NCBI GenBank assembly: GCA_023159155.1 | Contig: JAJNNX010000025.1 | Coordinates: 372,001 to 436,000 of the forward strand | DNA length: 64,000 bases | From: Ustulina deusta | Taxonomy: Eukaryota; Ascomycota; Sordariomycetes; Xylariales; Xylariaceae | Direction: 5' to 3' | Part shown: positions 1-12,199 of the stretch, in pieces | How positions within the stretch are numbered: the stretch's first letter is position 1 | Layout of the letters: the number at the start of each line of letters is the position of its first letter | Translations under genes and position numbers: made by a program | Notes under the pieces: model-generated | Told to the model about the DNA's origin: nothing | Seen by the model: the letters and a program-made list of their open reading frames with translations, nothing else | The model's database searches: none

Positions 1-499
1 CTCGAATCGAGGCACATGCTTCATCAACATGTTTAACACTGCAATTCCATAGGTAGGCTTCACATGGCCACGCGTAGAGGAACTGGATTATCCTAAAACC
101 AACAGTTCTTCCCATCGGGGCAGGAGGATTGCTTTCATGACCGCAGAGCGCTTATCGCGGAACTGCCTGTTGTTCACCACGATGATGCGACAAGGCTAGC
201 CCGATTATACTCGCAGTGTCGATGGAGTATATAATATCCAGTCAGTCTTCCATACCAGGTCGGATACTCAGATCAAATCCATCCATCTCATCGAGCCTGG
301 CCCGCATTGTCCGAACAGTCATCCGAACCACGGAGAAATTCTCAGATCAACCCAATCTACTCAAGTCAAAAAACCTGCTACCCGGGTCCTATTAGAACAC
401 TAAGCACACACATCCGGGTAAGATCTCTATACAAGCACCCACATTGGTTCCAAATTCTAACCTATAATAAGGCAATCCTGCTATCGCAAACGTTACGCC
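1..499. other. intergenic, no recognisable gene
   Basis: No coding frame here carries a motif I recognise. An 86-codon frame at 307-567 overlaps the small Cys protein that follows and looks like its out-of-frame shadow. The stretch probably includes the upstream region of that small gene. Confidence 0.5.
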
Positions 500-688
500 A
501 TGTGCACGCAGTATTATCGTATGTACACCTGTGGGTGCAAGAAGGAGGAGGAGTACAAGCAGTGTGAGGAGCGTCTGGGAACCAATGTCAAATGCTCCAC
601 AATGAATTGGGTACCTTTGGATCCGTCAGCTCACATGTGCAAGAAACACATGGTGAAGGAAGGCAAGGATGAAATGAGCCGCCGCTGA
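500..688 (+). CDS. small cysteine-containing conserved fungal protein
   Basis: A 62-residue protein starting at an ATG, with cysteines at residues 2, 11, 13, 22, 32 and 47 and a lysine/glutamate-rich tail. The beginning (MCTQYYRMYTCGC) fits a family of very short ascomycete proteins that open with M-C, then a Y/T-rich stretch and a CGC motif. No function is known to me for that family. There is no signal peptide or membrane segment, so it is probably intracellular, and the Cys spacing could bind a metal (inference). It is a single exon, and the next gene, an F-box protein on the other strand, ends about 170 bp away, so the two are convergent. The frame is short, so coding status rests mainly on the familiar N-terminus. 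Confidence 0.6.
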   Translation: MCTQYYRMYTCGCKKEEEYKQCEERLGTNVKCSTMNWVPLDPSAHMCKKHMVKEGKDEMSRR

Positions 689-859
689 AGAGGAGGCGCT
701 CATTCAGCTTCCAAGGCCACATGGAACGTACAGACAGTACAGAGGCCTTGGTACTGTCATTTCATCTGCGCATCGCTTTTCGTCCGCTGATGTTTGGGGG
801 AAAGGGGGGGGGGGATAAGGTGGAAATTGTGAGAAGTTGAGGTACGACGTAGCGTAGTA

Positions 860-1771
860 TTATATATGTTTCGTTTGCTGGTCCACCACCGTTACTGCTC
901 CATACCGTCGGATGTGATCAACAATGCCATTTGCTGTATACTTGTTCCTGAGATTCTTCTCGAGCTCCTTACTTTCTCTGCAGCCAGCGCAATAGAAGCC
1001 CCAATCAGCCGACAGACCCGAAGAGCCGAAGCAGGGAGCAGAGATGATCGACATGTGTCTTCGAGGCTCTCTCGTGGTTAGGTCTTGTTGTCGGATGCTG
1101 TCATCAATTGCCAAAGTGGAAGTCTTCAATGTACTCTTAAGTACAGCTTGCCGGTCAAATAGCGTCATTCTATTCCTTGACAACTTGCAGAATGTGGTGT
1201 ACTTTCCAGGGAGACTGAGGATATGAGGCAGGTGCTTGATCTCTTTCCTTGGGAGGCCGAGGTGCTTAGCCGCACGTGTAGCTGACACGGGAAAGTAATC
1301 GGGATTCAACGTGAAGCAAAAGTAACATACGCGTTTGCAGGTGATGAGGTAAAGATAGCCGCCGAAGCGATCGCAGGCTTCGCACTTGGTGGTAGAGAGT
1401 GTCTTGTATAGAGTTCTGCAATCAAAGTAACGAGCGTCGATGCTGATGATGGCACGAAGAACATTGGGACAATGCTTCAACACCATTTGGTACTGATGCA
1501 GTGAATCGACAAGACCCATTGCGCGGCGATTCACGCGGCGAAAGATGGTCAGCGACGGTAGATCAAGTGTCAGAAATATGCATGTAAGAAGTTCCAGGGG
1601 AAGCATGTCTAGTTGCCCCAACGAATCCTGCGGTGGAATGAGATGTCGTCCATTGTCAAGAGGACACCGAGTTTCAAGATCGGCATCGTCCAAAGTGTAG
1701 TCGACAATTCTTGACTTTCGATACGCATATGCTTCGAGCTGACTTGGGGTGAGATATGTTATATTATCCAT
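860..1771 (-). CDS. F-box domain protein
   Basis: A single-exon protein of 303 residues with an ATG start. An F-box-like segment begins near residue 54 (LDMLPLELLTCIFLTLDLPS) and is followed by the usual VNRRAM-type helix near residue 80. F-box proteins act as substrate adaptors of SCF ubiquitin ligases through Skp1. Further on, a CEAC...CYFC pair (about residues 132-151) looks like a small metal-binding knuckle, common in fungal F-box proteins of this size. The C-terminal part has another CAGC motif near residue 262. Substrates cannot be inferred. The gene stands alone, convergent with the small Cys protein. An in-frame extension is not needed, since the F-box lies near the N-terminus as expected. 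Confidence 0.8.
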   Translation of the reverse strand: MDNITYLTPSQLEAYAYRKSRIVDYTLDDADLETRCPLDNGRHLIPPQDSLGQLDMLPLELLTCIFLTLDLPSLTIFRRVNRRAMGLVDSLHQYQMVLKHCPNVLRAIISIDARYFDCRTLYKTLSTTKCEACDRFGGYLYLITCKRVCYFCFTLNPDYFPVSATRAAKHLGLPRKEIKHLPHILSLPGKYTTFCKLSRNRMTLFDRQAVLKSTLKTSTLAIDDSIRQQDLTTREPRRHMSIISAPCFGSSGLSADWGFYCAGCRESKELEKNLRNKYTANGIVDHIRRYGAVTVVDQQTKHI

Positions 1772-4213
1772 TGCCAGGCAGATTTGAGACGTGGAGGTTG
1801 TGATGAATGTAAAACAAAAACAGCCCTGGTTCCTGATAGCCTTTTGAGCTTAGCGCATCCGGGCTGGAAAAACTAGTACCATGTAGGTATGCGTAGTGGG
1901 TAGGTAGGTACTTACATAGGTACACTTGGTAAGCCCAGCACTAACAATACCTAGGTAGTGTACCCACATGGCTTCGATAGCGGCAGATACATAGTGGCAG
2001 TATCTGCCCCTCGACTGGGTAATATTACCTTGCGAGGCCATCTCACATGAAAAGTTCTTCCATCCTGCCCAGGTGAAATCAAATAACAACAGATTTCACC
2101 ATCTTGCACATTAACACCCAAGATAGGTAATGGGTGTGACAAGGTTCAGCCTGAGCTTCCAGTGAAGGACATGACAAATGGAAAAGGCTTAGAGACATCA
2201 TCGGTCGACCTCTTGGCTCGCGTCGGTCCACTGACCGGTGGATTGGGATGTCGATATATGAACACATTCTTGAAGAATAATATCTATCTCCATGCTACAG
2301 TGTGCCCAGGGGTCTTTCGACATGGCCTGCGATGGCTGAGGAGACTTCTCGGGTGCAGATTGCTGTGCTGTGAGGCAAAGGGTCACCCGCGCCTGGATCC
2401 TTCATATGGTTCTCCCACCTGGCCAGTTTCTCAGTTGGTTTGGCATCTACATCAAGGCTCTTGATATAGAGCACACTGCTGAAGAACTTGAGGAGTATGT
2501 CAGAAACGCCAATCGAGTCAACTCAACAGCCATCTCGATCAGAGCTCCAGAATACCGAAGAATATGAGATGAATAGCGATGTCTTCTGTCGCTGGATTGT
2601 ATTTGGTGACAAGTCGCCGAGCGACCCGTGGCAAGCAATTCCCGGTTAGCCTTACCTATTGTACCTATAGTTCTTGTGCAGTTTGGTGCCGATGTGAAGT
2701 ACCAGTGAACGCGGTCATGGCGCCTCGAGAGAAATCAAAAATCACGAAAGAGCAATGAACATGATACCAGCCAATTTTTCCCACTGTGGCATCTTCGTCA
2801 TGCCCTCGCAAGTGCCCGCCTGCCGGGTAGACCGGTGTTCGAACACCTCATCACCTTGCTCATCTACACTACCAAGCCGTATCTACAGGATACCCAATTC
2901 CTTCTTGGTACCATTGCCACAATGCATCGGAGATCAAAGCGTCTTAACAACTCTGTATGAGGCATATTAGATAGGTTTATGATTTGAATCGTCAGGAGTG
3001 GTGAATTTGCATGTCCCGTCGTAATTTGAATTGAACAGCTTCACCGTCGCATTCTTGTATTCCAATAAGGTGGTCTCCTTTCTTCTTTTTTTTTTTCTCT
3101 TCCTCTTCTTCTTCTAAAATCATGACATTCATGAGCTCTTTTCGAGTACCAAGCGTTTTATAAAAGGAGAGCATCTGTAGCTGCGAGGCGTGATAGTGAC
3201 ATGACCCATTTTAGATCATCAAGGGCAGATCTATTGCTTGTCCAGTCATTCACAGAAAGTTGGTCGCAAACTCGTTGAGACTTAAAAAATATATATATAT
3301 TTGGCGTTTTCTAGCAGAAAGCTAAAGCTCTGTGCCAGGTAGCGTACACGACTCTGCGGACGACGAGAGCGATCTGAGCGATGTGCCCCTAGAGGACCTA
3401 TTTATTGGATGAGGATGAAGCTCAGCATCTCATGTTCCCCAATCTAATGAGAAGCCAGGACACCGAACCTGAGAGTTCGGAAAATATCACATTATATCCA
3501 AATATCAAACTCCAAGCCATAGATAAGTTAGCCTCTCGTAGCGGCCGGGGGTTTTTTTTTCGGTCATAAGAATTCTAATTCTCTATTTCTACAATAGTGC
3601 ATAGACTAATCCCACCAAGCCCGTGGATAAGAGGATATCTACTACACGATGTTCTGTTTCCGGAGTATTGAGAGTTGTGAGCCCAAATAGACCATCTCGA
3701 AGGTCTGAAGAGTGGTTACTCCCCCCCGCTGGGGATGAACGGGGCGAAATTTACCTTCACACTTCCAAAATGACACTGCGTTTTCCGTGTTCCCAAGCTG
3801 TCGAAAATACGTCATTTGCAATGATGATCACGCTGCCCGAGCTCATAATTTGTTCATGGAATAGTGATCTAACTTCGAACGAGCCTGACGTGCTATGAGT
3901 AGACTTCCCAGGTTAGTCTGCACGCTTCGCCTTCATGGGTTTCTCCTAGCGATCCGGAGTCGGTCTTAACAAATGGACTGACTAACATAAGCTCAATATC
4001 TATCGATTTTGCGTACACCTGTAGCATATTGCCCTTGGCACCGGTCCATCGTATCGTTCTCTCAGTGTCAGAGGCCCATCAACGTTGAATCAAAACTGAG
4101 TTCATGACGTGCTCTGTCATCCACACTTCACGAGCGAGCAGTGTGAATTTCCGAAACCATTACAAGTGCCGCCGATAGTCTAGAGCAGCGATTCCGGGAG
4201 GAAGACTCCGCTG
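1772..4213. other. long intergenic region, no confident gene
   Basis: Frames here are short (100 codons or fewer) and overlap on both strands. Notable elements are AGGTAGGTA-type repeats at about 1890-1930, a T/C-rich tract at about 3077-3115 and an AT run near 3285-3300. Frames at 2162-2970 and 3623-3898 were read for family motifs and gave nothing convincing. Decayed coding sequence is possible but not shown. Confidence 0.4.
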
Positions 4214-4584
4214 CTACGCGTTGTCGTAGGATTCGGACCACCTTGCTAAGCAGGCTGCAGTGAGTTGGAACCATGGCCGTGGAGGACACATCTTCAGAAC
4301 TGTTTGCCAGTATTTCTTTGGTCCCAACGAATCGCCTGGCACGTGTACGTATTCTCCGGGTCGAGTGCCGGTGTTAAGTTCGCGCGGTGTTGCCACGTCG
4401 GTCACAATATCGCCCAGCTGGCCGGGTCTTTCGCTTTGTCAATTTTCTTGACAATCGTTTCCCTGAGCTTGTCATTCTCGCAGATCGTCACATATCGCGG
4501 TCCGCCATAGTCAAAACGGGTGTTGGAGAATAGCTTGATGTTTTTGTGCAGGTCGACTCCTGCGTCATCTCCGTCGGCCGCCAT
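4214..4584 (-). pseudogene. unrecognised coding fragment with a frame change
   Basis: A frame starting at the ATG at 4584 encodes about 60 residues with a coding-like composition (NIKLFSNTRFDYGGPRYVTI, then a lysine-rich helix). It ends at a stop at 4402. The adjacent frame remains open to 4214 and also looks protein-like (TPRELNTGTRPGEYVHVPGD), so the two may once have been one frame, broken near 4410. I do not recognise the family. It could be a short real gene with an unseen intron, or a relic. The neighbouring decayed transporter supports the relic reading. Confidence 0.3.
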
Positions 4585-5071
4585 GTTCAGACGGGTCACA
4601 GGCTGGTGTGTCGATGTGCTTATTTTATATGGCGATGCACGTGGCGGTGTATTGATACGGGATATGAGCTGTGTTAATATATTGCTATGAGAGCTGTCAG
4701 GGTTATATATCACGCCTACCCTATGGGAGTGGATATAGTGGGATTCTGTCTATGTATATGGGTGACCACCACTGGGTATTTGGGAGGCTCAGGAATCAAT
4801 TGGCCACTCTATTGAGTCCTAACTACTACCTACTTATTTCCCGACTGCAGATAGGCCTGTCCATTCACTCTAGAGCCGCATTTCTTGACAAGAGGTGAGT
4901 TGATGGTTCTCGGCAGAATGTGCGGGTGTTGGTATATTGTGATGGTCGCATTGGGCGGATGGATTGTGCGGAGTACGGCGTTGGTGTAGAATTGTGCCAG
5001 CACCGGGGGGGTTGGTCCTTATTTAGGCTCCGATGCCTGTTGCGTTCTCTGTGGCTATCTCCTTCTCGTCA

Positions 5072-6532
5072 CTATGAAGTTAGGACAGGGGATACCCAAG
5101 TCTCATCACAGGAGTGTATCTCCAGGCCAATTAGCCTTCCACGTGACTCCATACGACGACAAGTTCCCCTTGCAGGTCGAGTGGGATAGTGTTTCCGTTC
5201 ATAGCTGCGGATTTGGGTGTATCTATGGAAATATAAACTTGACGGCAACGTCATACTTCGTCGCATCGGAAATATTCCCATCTCTCGTCGGGTGAAGGCC
5301 CGGCCTCATCGTCACCCTCTTCCTCTACGTGTCTGCTAATGTCGGTCTCGCGCTGCAGTGGTCGGTTAGCCAGCTATTCTTTCTAAAGATCAGATAGAAG
5401 TGGGCTTATATGTCATTACGTATAGCATTACTAGGGGTTTATCCACTGGTGCAGAACAAGGCGGATATCCGGGCGTTATATCCTTCGTCCTTGACACGCC
5501 GCCAAGCATTGGACCGATCATCGGCAGTCTCCCCATGAGCAGATTGGACTAGCGTGCTTGTTTTTGTTCCTCTCGGCTATCTCACCTGTCTGCCATGTCC
5601 TTGTGATGCTTTCTCGCCCGAGAAGTCGACATCTCGTGTAGGAGACGGCATTGTGATATCAAAGACGAATAGGGTATTGACTCCTTTCAGTACCTAGTTG
5701 GCGATGTAAGGGGTCTTCACTACTCAGTTCAAGTTTCATGATGTTCTAGTTTCCAACCCTCTTTAACCCCTTGTCATTATTTAGGAAGCCCAATGTAAGA
5801 ATTGCGATCAGCTCTGCTTGAGCCTAGTATGCTGTGTACTCCTATCTCCAGACCTCTCTGTCTAGTCTATTGACCTGGATTTCGCTAGCATACGGTCTCA
5901 TTTCCGGGTTCCCCTATATACAATTTGGTGTCGCATGTGTAACCAGTGCTGCTGGCACATGTGGTCAACCCCCAGTCCTATGTCAAATGGTGATGCTAAC
6001 ACTCCTTCAGGCAAGATCCTCACCATTTTCAGTCGAGAAGACGCGCCTTCGGGGTCTTCAAGTACTCACTATCTCCCTGCAGGTTTTTCATTGCTGAATA
6101 AGTAAGGTTGCTTGCTGCAGTATTATGATAAGTGTGAGCTACCTTTGTTTCTAGTGTGTCACGTCACGTCAGCATAGCTGCCAACACCGCAATAGCGTAG
6201 ATCATATGCCTCCTCCATTAGTATATTAATTCTCCATGGCCTATCGATGCAAGGTGTTTTCACTGCACGCTACTCATCGAAATTCGTCCCAATACGTCAT
6301 CAGGGCACAGGCTGCAAGTAATTTAATTCGCGCCGAGCTGGCTGCAGGTAGGCTTGCTCTCTCGGGCCTTTATCTTCCGCGGAATCGGCGACGCGGGATT
6401 GTTCTTTTTATTTATTTTTGCCTTTTCTCGACCTCTTATCAAGCCCGTAGCTACATAGTACATGTTCTGCAGATGGAGGGTCTGCAGTGGCGTCGAAAGA
6501 ACCAGAGACATTGCCTTGCACTACACCGATGA
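5072..6532 (+). pseudogene. decayed MFS transporter (drug:H+ antiporter type)
   Basis: Reading across all three forward frames recovers the order of landmarks of a 12-TM fungal major facilitator transporter. NINLTATSY stands for the helix-1/2 segment near 5231-5260. RPGLIVTLFLYVSANVGLAL at about 5300-5360 is the helix-2/3 segment. GPIIGSLPMSRLD at about 5510-5550 is the helix-5 motif. A GDG-like loop entry lies near 5640. Then come LQTSLSSLLT and FGVACVTSAAGT at 5850-5965, FSVEKTRL near 6035, AQAASNLIRAELAAG at about 6305-6350, and a charged C-terminal end near 6500. Stops and small indels interrupt almost every segment; one stop sits where the family has a conserved Trp codon (TGG to TAG). 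It cannot make a transporter. The intact protein would have exported small molecules at the plasma membrane. Confidence 0.72.
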
Positions 6533-8485
6533 GCAAGTAACGATGGCTTCACCTTCGGCATTTGAGGAACTGTACAGTAGTTTCTACTTATGTAGGCGTG
6601 TACACTACTCTCAACTAAGAACACAGCATCTGGCTATCTCGTGATTTTTCGACAAAACACTAGCGTACACAAAGGCAAATAGATAGAGACTCTACTCCCT
6701 TATTCCAAATGCATTGTTCGAGACTCCTACCCTGAGTATTATTAGAGTGGCAAAGCCATGGCAAGTATAATAGTGGCTTGACTATTTCTACTTTCTACTA
6801 GGGCTAGCCCAGCAGAGAAATCGGCACTTACCGTGACGTGCTGGGAACGGTACACTACAACTCGAACGCTAGCCACCAGCTTATCACGGCTTCATGGGAA
6901 CAAAACGGCTGAACCGGCCTCTCGGGACCGATATTGTCTTTGGTTCGGCACTCGTGCGCCATACACCCTCCTCATTTGCTGAGGAAGAGGATGGCGCCAC
7001 GCGGTGTTTCTCGAACGCCTTGTTGATTGGCCATATGTGCGACCTTCTCCAACATTGAGGGGTAGTTATTTACTACTGAAGCAGTTATCTTCTGTCCTCT
7101 GCCTGCCGACCGACCGAATATCTAGCTATAATTAGGAGCGTGGCGTTACGCACCGCATAGGTGTCCCCCAAGGTCAATTCTCGGCTATAGTAGCTTGAAT
7201 TGGGATCGAGGAGTTGAGACAATCTTGAAGCAACCCAACCGAGGTCACTTGCTTGGGCAGCTGACATTACGCTACGTTGTGCTGCTACTGGTACTAGTAG
7301 TAACTGCGAACCTTCTTTGTCTCCCGCCCCTATTTCACGCAGGGTGCGGGCATGCATGCAGGTGTTTGATGCCACCAACAGAAGAGGTGGACTAGCAAAC
7401 AACCAGTTCGGAGGGCCAGGCCACCAATCGAAGAACAAGAAGCAAAAGATTACGTGAATGCAGTGCATATCGACGTGTCAAAATTCGGCAGGCTGCATTC
7501 TTACTGCATTCCCCGGTTTTATCCCGGTCTTTGTGTACCGTATCTGCACCAAACGTGCAAGTTAGTAGGTAGACTGGGCACTACCCGACCGGGCGATTGA
7601 AGCAGCCTCGATCCCTGAAATGCTCTTCGGGGCTTAGAATGGGGACCACAGAGCTCTGCAGGCCGGCTTATTAATTGCGGTTTGGATGCCCACGTTATCC
7701 GCTCCATGGTCAGTAAATTGGGCACAATTAAACTTGATTTTGGATGGACACAGTGTATTTGGAAGACAATGGTGTACTCCGCCCGACTCTGCTGTGTACT
7801 AAGTAAATACTGTATTACCAACCCTCACTTCATAGGATGAAGTACCCGCGGCAGTATTGAAGCTTCTCTCGCTTCACCATCCGCAAAATACCACCACGGT
7901 AGCAATGCGGTGGGAGATAACGGTCCGAATATCTTCGGCACCTGTATTCCGACCCACACCTGCTTGTGTCTCGCATAAGATGTCTGCATTTCGTCTTACA
8001 TACTTGTAGGTAGCTCAATCGAAACTTGGGCACCATGCCCGAGAGAGAGAAACGTCTCCAATAGGGGCCGGGGCAAAACGGCTGGTGCTATCAAGCTGCG
8101 CGCCTCGGCTTTGCAGTCTGTTTGTGGCGTCGCTGCTCTGGTATCCTGAGAATACCGGTACATTGGCTGTCGTCCACTCCCCCCACATCTACTTCCCGCT
8201 GTGGTCTGTTCGGGTAGACTGCGACTCTCGAGTGGATATTATCTGTACAGCCTCATGAAATCACTGGCTGGAGCTGGATCGTAACTCGGTTCTGTATTAT
8301 GGATCGCGATGACCGTCCATCAAGCGGATGCCAATATTAGATCGTCGACTTCAGTAGCCGCATAATCCGTCAAACATTATTGGGACTTGCTGGCATGCTA
8401 ATTCGTCGTGAAAGAAGTGCTTTTTGCCAAGTCACCTGCTCTGAACCCTCTTAGGGTAGGACAGATAACCAAAAGCTTAGTGTTC
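6533..8485. other. intergenic, no supported gene
   Basis: Frames at 7085-7468 and 7519-7821 on the minus strand are open by chance as far as I can tell: they have no recognisable motif, and overlapping frames of similar length lie on the other strand. The region probably includes the 3' flank of the Clr5 gene. Confidence 0.4.
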
Positions 8486-10300
8486 TTATTGCAACACACC
8501 CGCATGCATCCTTTCCCACTGTGTCGGGATCAGGTCGAGCGAGTTTCTCCATCTCCTGTGTGTCTCGTCGGCCTTCGAGATCTCGCCTGCCTCACGATAC
8601 CAAGTTTCCAGTTTTTCAAACTCGCCCATGAAATATCCTAGGTCCGGGTCCCATTTGCCTTCCGACAACCTGCAGACTGCCTCCATGTATTGTACGGAGC
8701 GCTGGTGTTTGGGGCTGCTTATCGGGTCCCCTGGTTTGAAGTCTGCGCGGTAATAATGCGCAAGCGCGTTTAGGGCAATGTAGACGAAAAAGTCGACGTT
8801 GTAGTCGAATTTCTTCGTCTTCTCGAGCACCGACTCGGCGAGCTCAAGAACCCTTTCACCTTGCCAATCACTCTGCGTACCCAGAATTAAAAGTTCGCTA
8901 GCCTCGTAGATTGCCATTTCCTCGGGGACTCGTGGTTTTGTACCCTGAGTCAAACGATTCCAGTCGCATCTGTTTTGAAGACGGCGGTAAGGCCCTTGCT
9001 TATACTGATATGCTCGCGGGATAAAGATCAATGGGTAAAGCCGGGCTATTGTCCCCTCGGGAAGACCTGAGCTTTGCTCGTCGATAAGGAGGAGCCTTTC
9101 GGTACATTCGAAGATCAAATTCCAGTATTCGTCGAAGTCATGGGTATTGATAAACTTAGATATTCCCTGAAATAGTCGGGCGAGTGGGCCGTCGGCTTTG
9201 ATGGTTGCGGAATACGCAGCTAAATATCTCCATACTTCCTTTATTATACCCTTGTTGTAGGCATCGAGGTGAAACAACAGCAGGTGGAGTAGCCCATAAA
9301 TGGACGGTTGAGTGACCATTAAATGTAACGACTTGAAGCCTTGCTCACACATCACGCCACCTCTGTCGTAATGCCCGACGTGGAATAGCCAATCTGCATT
9401 CGTTATGTCCGTGATGGCGCACCGCAACGCGTCACCACGATAGACGGCAGAAGATGTGACGAGAGGAAAGTCAGACGGGCAGTACGGACTCCATGCTAGG
9501 TCTCTAGTAGTCTGAAGCACGAGTTCCTGTAATGAAAGCGCGCCTCCTGCCTGGATAATTAGGGGTGTTTCGGGCGGCGGCGTAACACACCGAAGATGTT
9601 CTGGTAGGCTCTCGGCTATGCCCGGTTCCGCGAGGTCGTACTGCGAGATTCCTTTGCGCTTGAGGTAGGCATCAATAGCGATCTCGCGGCCGTTTCGTTG
9701 AAAGGTTGTCCGCTTTCCGAGGGCATTTCGTTGGCGCTGGACTTGGAGCATCGTGACAACCTCGCGTTTGCTGTTGTTCTTGCTGAAACCCCACTTGTCG
9801 AATCGCGACTTGTACATCCTGACACTAACTGTCCTGTTAGGAGCTCGTAGCAATGACATCGTCGAACAGGTGACTCACGTAGCCCGAAACCCCCTTTGAC
9901 GCATGACGGCCATGACCTCCTTCAGCGGCCGGTTCTCGTCCAGGTACAATCGGCGAATCTCTGCCTTGTGCGACTCCCATACTTGGGCCGTGTGCTGCTG
10001 CGAGCGGTATGCTTCGCCTGTCTGGGACGAGAAGACGGACTGCATCTGAGTCGGAGTAGGCTTGACCGGCTCGAGGTCATGGTTGAGGTCATGGTTGCGC
10101 ACGACAACCGGTTCACTAGGGGGTGTTTGCGCGGGCGGTGATTGAGTAGACTGAGGAGACAGAGTCGAGGGTGGCGTGAGAACCGGAGAGGGCAGCACGG
10201 GGCTGCGCTGAGGCCGATGCGCAACGACCAGGGTCGGGCTGGTCGGGCTGGGCGTGCTCATGAGCACATAGTTGCTGGCTACGAAGATATACTCGTTCAT
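8486..10300 (-). CDS. Clr5-domain protein, putative regulator
   Basis: Two exons: 10300-9879 and 9824-8486, separated by a 54-bp intron with donor GTGAGT, branch site CTAAC and acceptor TTAG. The product is about 586 residues. The Clr5 domain, a fungal N-terminal DNA-binding-like domain named after the cellulase regulator CLR-5, straddles the intron. WESHKAEIRRLYLDENRPLK in exon 1 and RMYKSRFDKWGFSKN in exon 2 join in frame. Ahead of it lies a Pro/Ser/Thr-rich disordered stretch of roughly 100 residues. Behind it is a long, mostly helical region without a catalytic signature, as in other Clr5 proteins. The start at 10300 is the first in-frame ATG; a second ATG 13 codons on is possible. Targets cannot be told from sequence. 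Confidence 0.82.
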
Positions 10301-10611
10301 CGTGATGCGGGAGAGTGCGGGCTCGCTGCCCCTCGAGCAAAGACAGACGGCGTGGTGCGATGTGATGCGACGGGACGGGACGGGACTGCTGGCTATTTAT
10401 TGCGTCGGGCGGGAGCGACGAGATTTGCAATCGAGATTCGGAGGCGACCTGGGGTGGTTGTGGCGGATCGCAGCGGTTGGAATATTAATATTAAGCGGTG
10501 GCACATAAGTATGTACAGTACACGTGTGGTGTAGCCCGTAGCGGTGGTAGGTAGGGAACGTAACTGGGCAGCCGGGACGGCAGGACAGGGGAGCTGGCAA
10601 TCACCGATGGA

Positions 10612-10656
10612 GTCAAGGGGAGAGTCAAGGGGAGCGTCAAGGGGAGCGTCAGGGGG
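10612..10656. repeat. 12-bp tandem repeat, about 3.7 copies
   Basis: The unit gtcaaggggagm is repeated three times, followed by a partial fourth copy. It lies about 310 bp upstream of the Clr5 gene start. It reads as Asp/Thr/Leu-Pro-type low complexity in spurious minus-strand frames. Confidence 0.8.
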
Positions 10657-10720
10657 TTGGTCGTACGAGGATGTCGATGGGAAGCAAGGGAGCAATCTCG
10701 CGGTGGGGCAGGCAATAAGG

Positions 10721-10747
10721 TAATCAATCAATCAATCAGTCAGTCAA
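10721..10747. repeat. AATC/AGTC tetranucleotide microsatellite
   Basis: Four AATC-type units run into two CAGT-type units, seen directly in the sequence. Confidence 0.8.
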
Positions 10748-12199
10748 TTTACCATCGCTTCCGCTTGGTCGGGCTGGCCAGTGACTGACACCTTTCTCCC
10801 ACTAACACGTACCGTACACATACTCACTTACAGCCTCCAGGTGTGGCGAGTACGACGAGTGCTGTGAAGGCCGCACAGATCGCCAATCAAATGGCGCAGA
10901 TAGTTGTTGGGTGCGCGTCGAGCAGGTAAGTCAGGCATTGGAGGGTTCCAGCAGGAATTTGGTGCAGATGAGGAAGTGCCCGTCTGGCCCGTCTGGACTG
11001 TCTGGACGAGTGCGAGTGTCCCCCCCCGGTCACACCCACCCCTGTTCTTTGTTTGGTAGATCTTGTATCTCCTCCCCAGTGCTACCTCCCACAGCCGGTG
11101 CTGCAGGACAAAGAGGCGCCAATCATCGATCGGTCTCCGGGTCCAGATGACGTTGGGACAAGGAAGCCATCCGCAATCTGGGCGACCCCGGAAATGGCTG
11201 GCTCGAACAGGGCAAGGTTTAGAAAGCTTCCATGCAGAATAATCGAGAAAGATGCAGGGTCAAGAGGGGGTGTTCTGCTGCACAACGGCCATGCTTGAAG
11301 CCGTCAAGCCGTGATCCTTCTTGCGTCGGTTTTGGCGGTCCCCCCAAGCGCGCCATCCGGGCTTGCGGGACAACTACCGTCAAGGCTGGCACCGCAGCGA
11401 ATCCCAGAGTCCCATCCCCTGACGGATCTGCTTCGATCTGGACAAAAGTCCCTGGCTACCGCATTGGGAACGACGGCAGGCCAATCATGTGTTGATCCAC
11501 TGCCAATTCCGTGCTGCCGTTGAGGTCGCTCTTCATCTCGGCATGTCGTGCACAGAGGCACACGGGGTTTCTGATTTGTTCGGTATGGATATCAAATGAA
11601 TGAATGAGGGTCCAGTATGAGCAAGGGATGGCATTCCCTGCTGCCACGAGGGACATCCGATCCAGAATCCGATCGATCATCGGACAGTCAGAACAAAACC
11701 ACACCTCGCAGTTCCACCTCCACTACGCACCTCCAGTACACACTATACTAAGCTGTCGAAGCAAACACTTGAGCTCCACAGTGTAATGTCATCTACCGAG
11801 TCTTATACACGACTATGTAAGAAGTATAATGTAGCGTCGTAGTGTAGAGCACCAACGATTGGGGGCTTACAAAAACTCTGATGAAGCACACTACAAACGT
11901 CTTCTTCCCTCCTGTCTCGGTATTGTACCTATGCTTTGTGTAGTCACACTTGTGGCTTTAGTAATATTAACCAAAAGTTGAGCTTAAGCGTTCATGTATC
12001 AGGAAGTGGTTCTTTTATTTTCGTCAATGCATTGCGCCTTGATGCGATTCGGCGCCACTGGTCTCCCGTTCCACTTCATTTCTCCAAGCTGTCAGTCGCG
12101 GCTGTATCACTAGATTGTACGACCAAGAGCCGTCACAAAAGTTGCTACACGTAAGTAGTAGCTCGGGAGGGCTAAAACATTGTTCTCCCTTCGGCTCTC

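Larger units (their letters stand above)
10301..12199. other. upstream region of the Clr5 gene, repeats, no supported gene
   Basis: GC-rich frames on both strands overlap one another and carry no recognisable motif. The region includes two short tandem repeats listed separately and probably the long leader or promoter of the Clr5 gene. The right part is the 3' flank of the ClpP gene. Confidence 0.4.

Noticed and set aside
7085..7821. Minus-strand frames of 127 and 100 codons
   Set aside because: No family motif, and start codons or context are unconvincing.
10911..11561. Several GC-rich frames of 70-87 codons
   Set aside because: They overlap in many phases and none has a recognisable domain; probably promoter/leader DNA.
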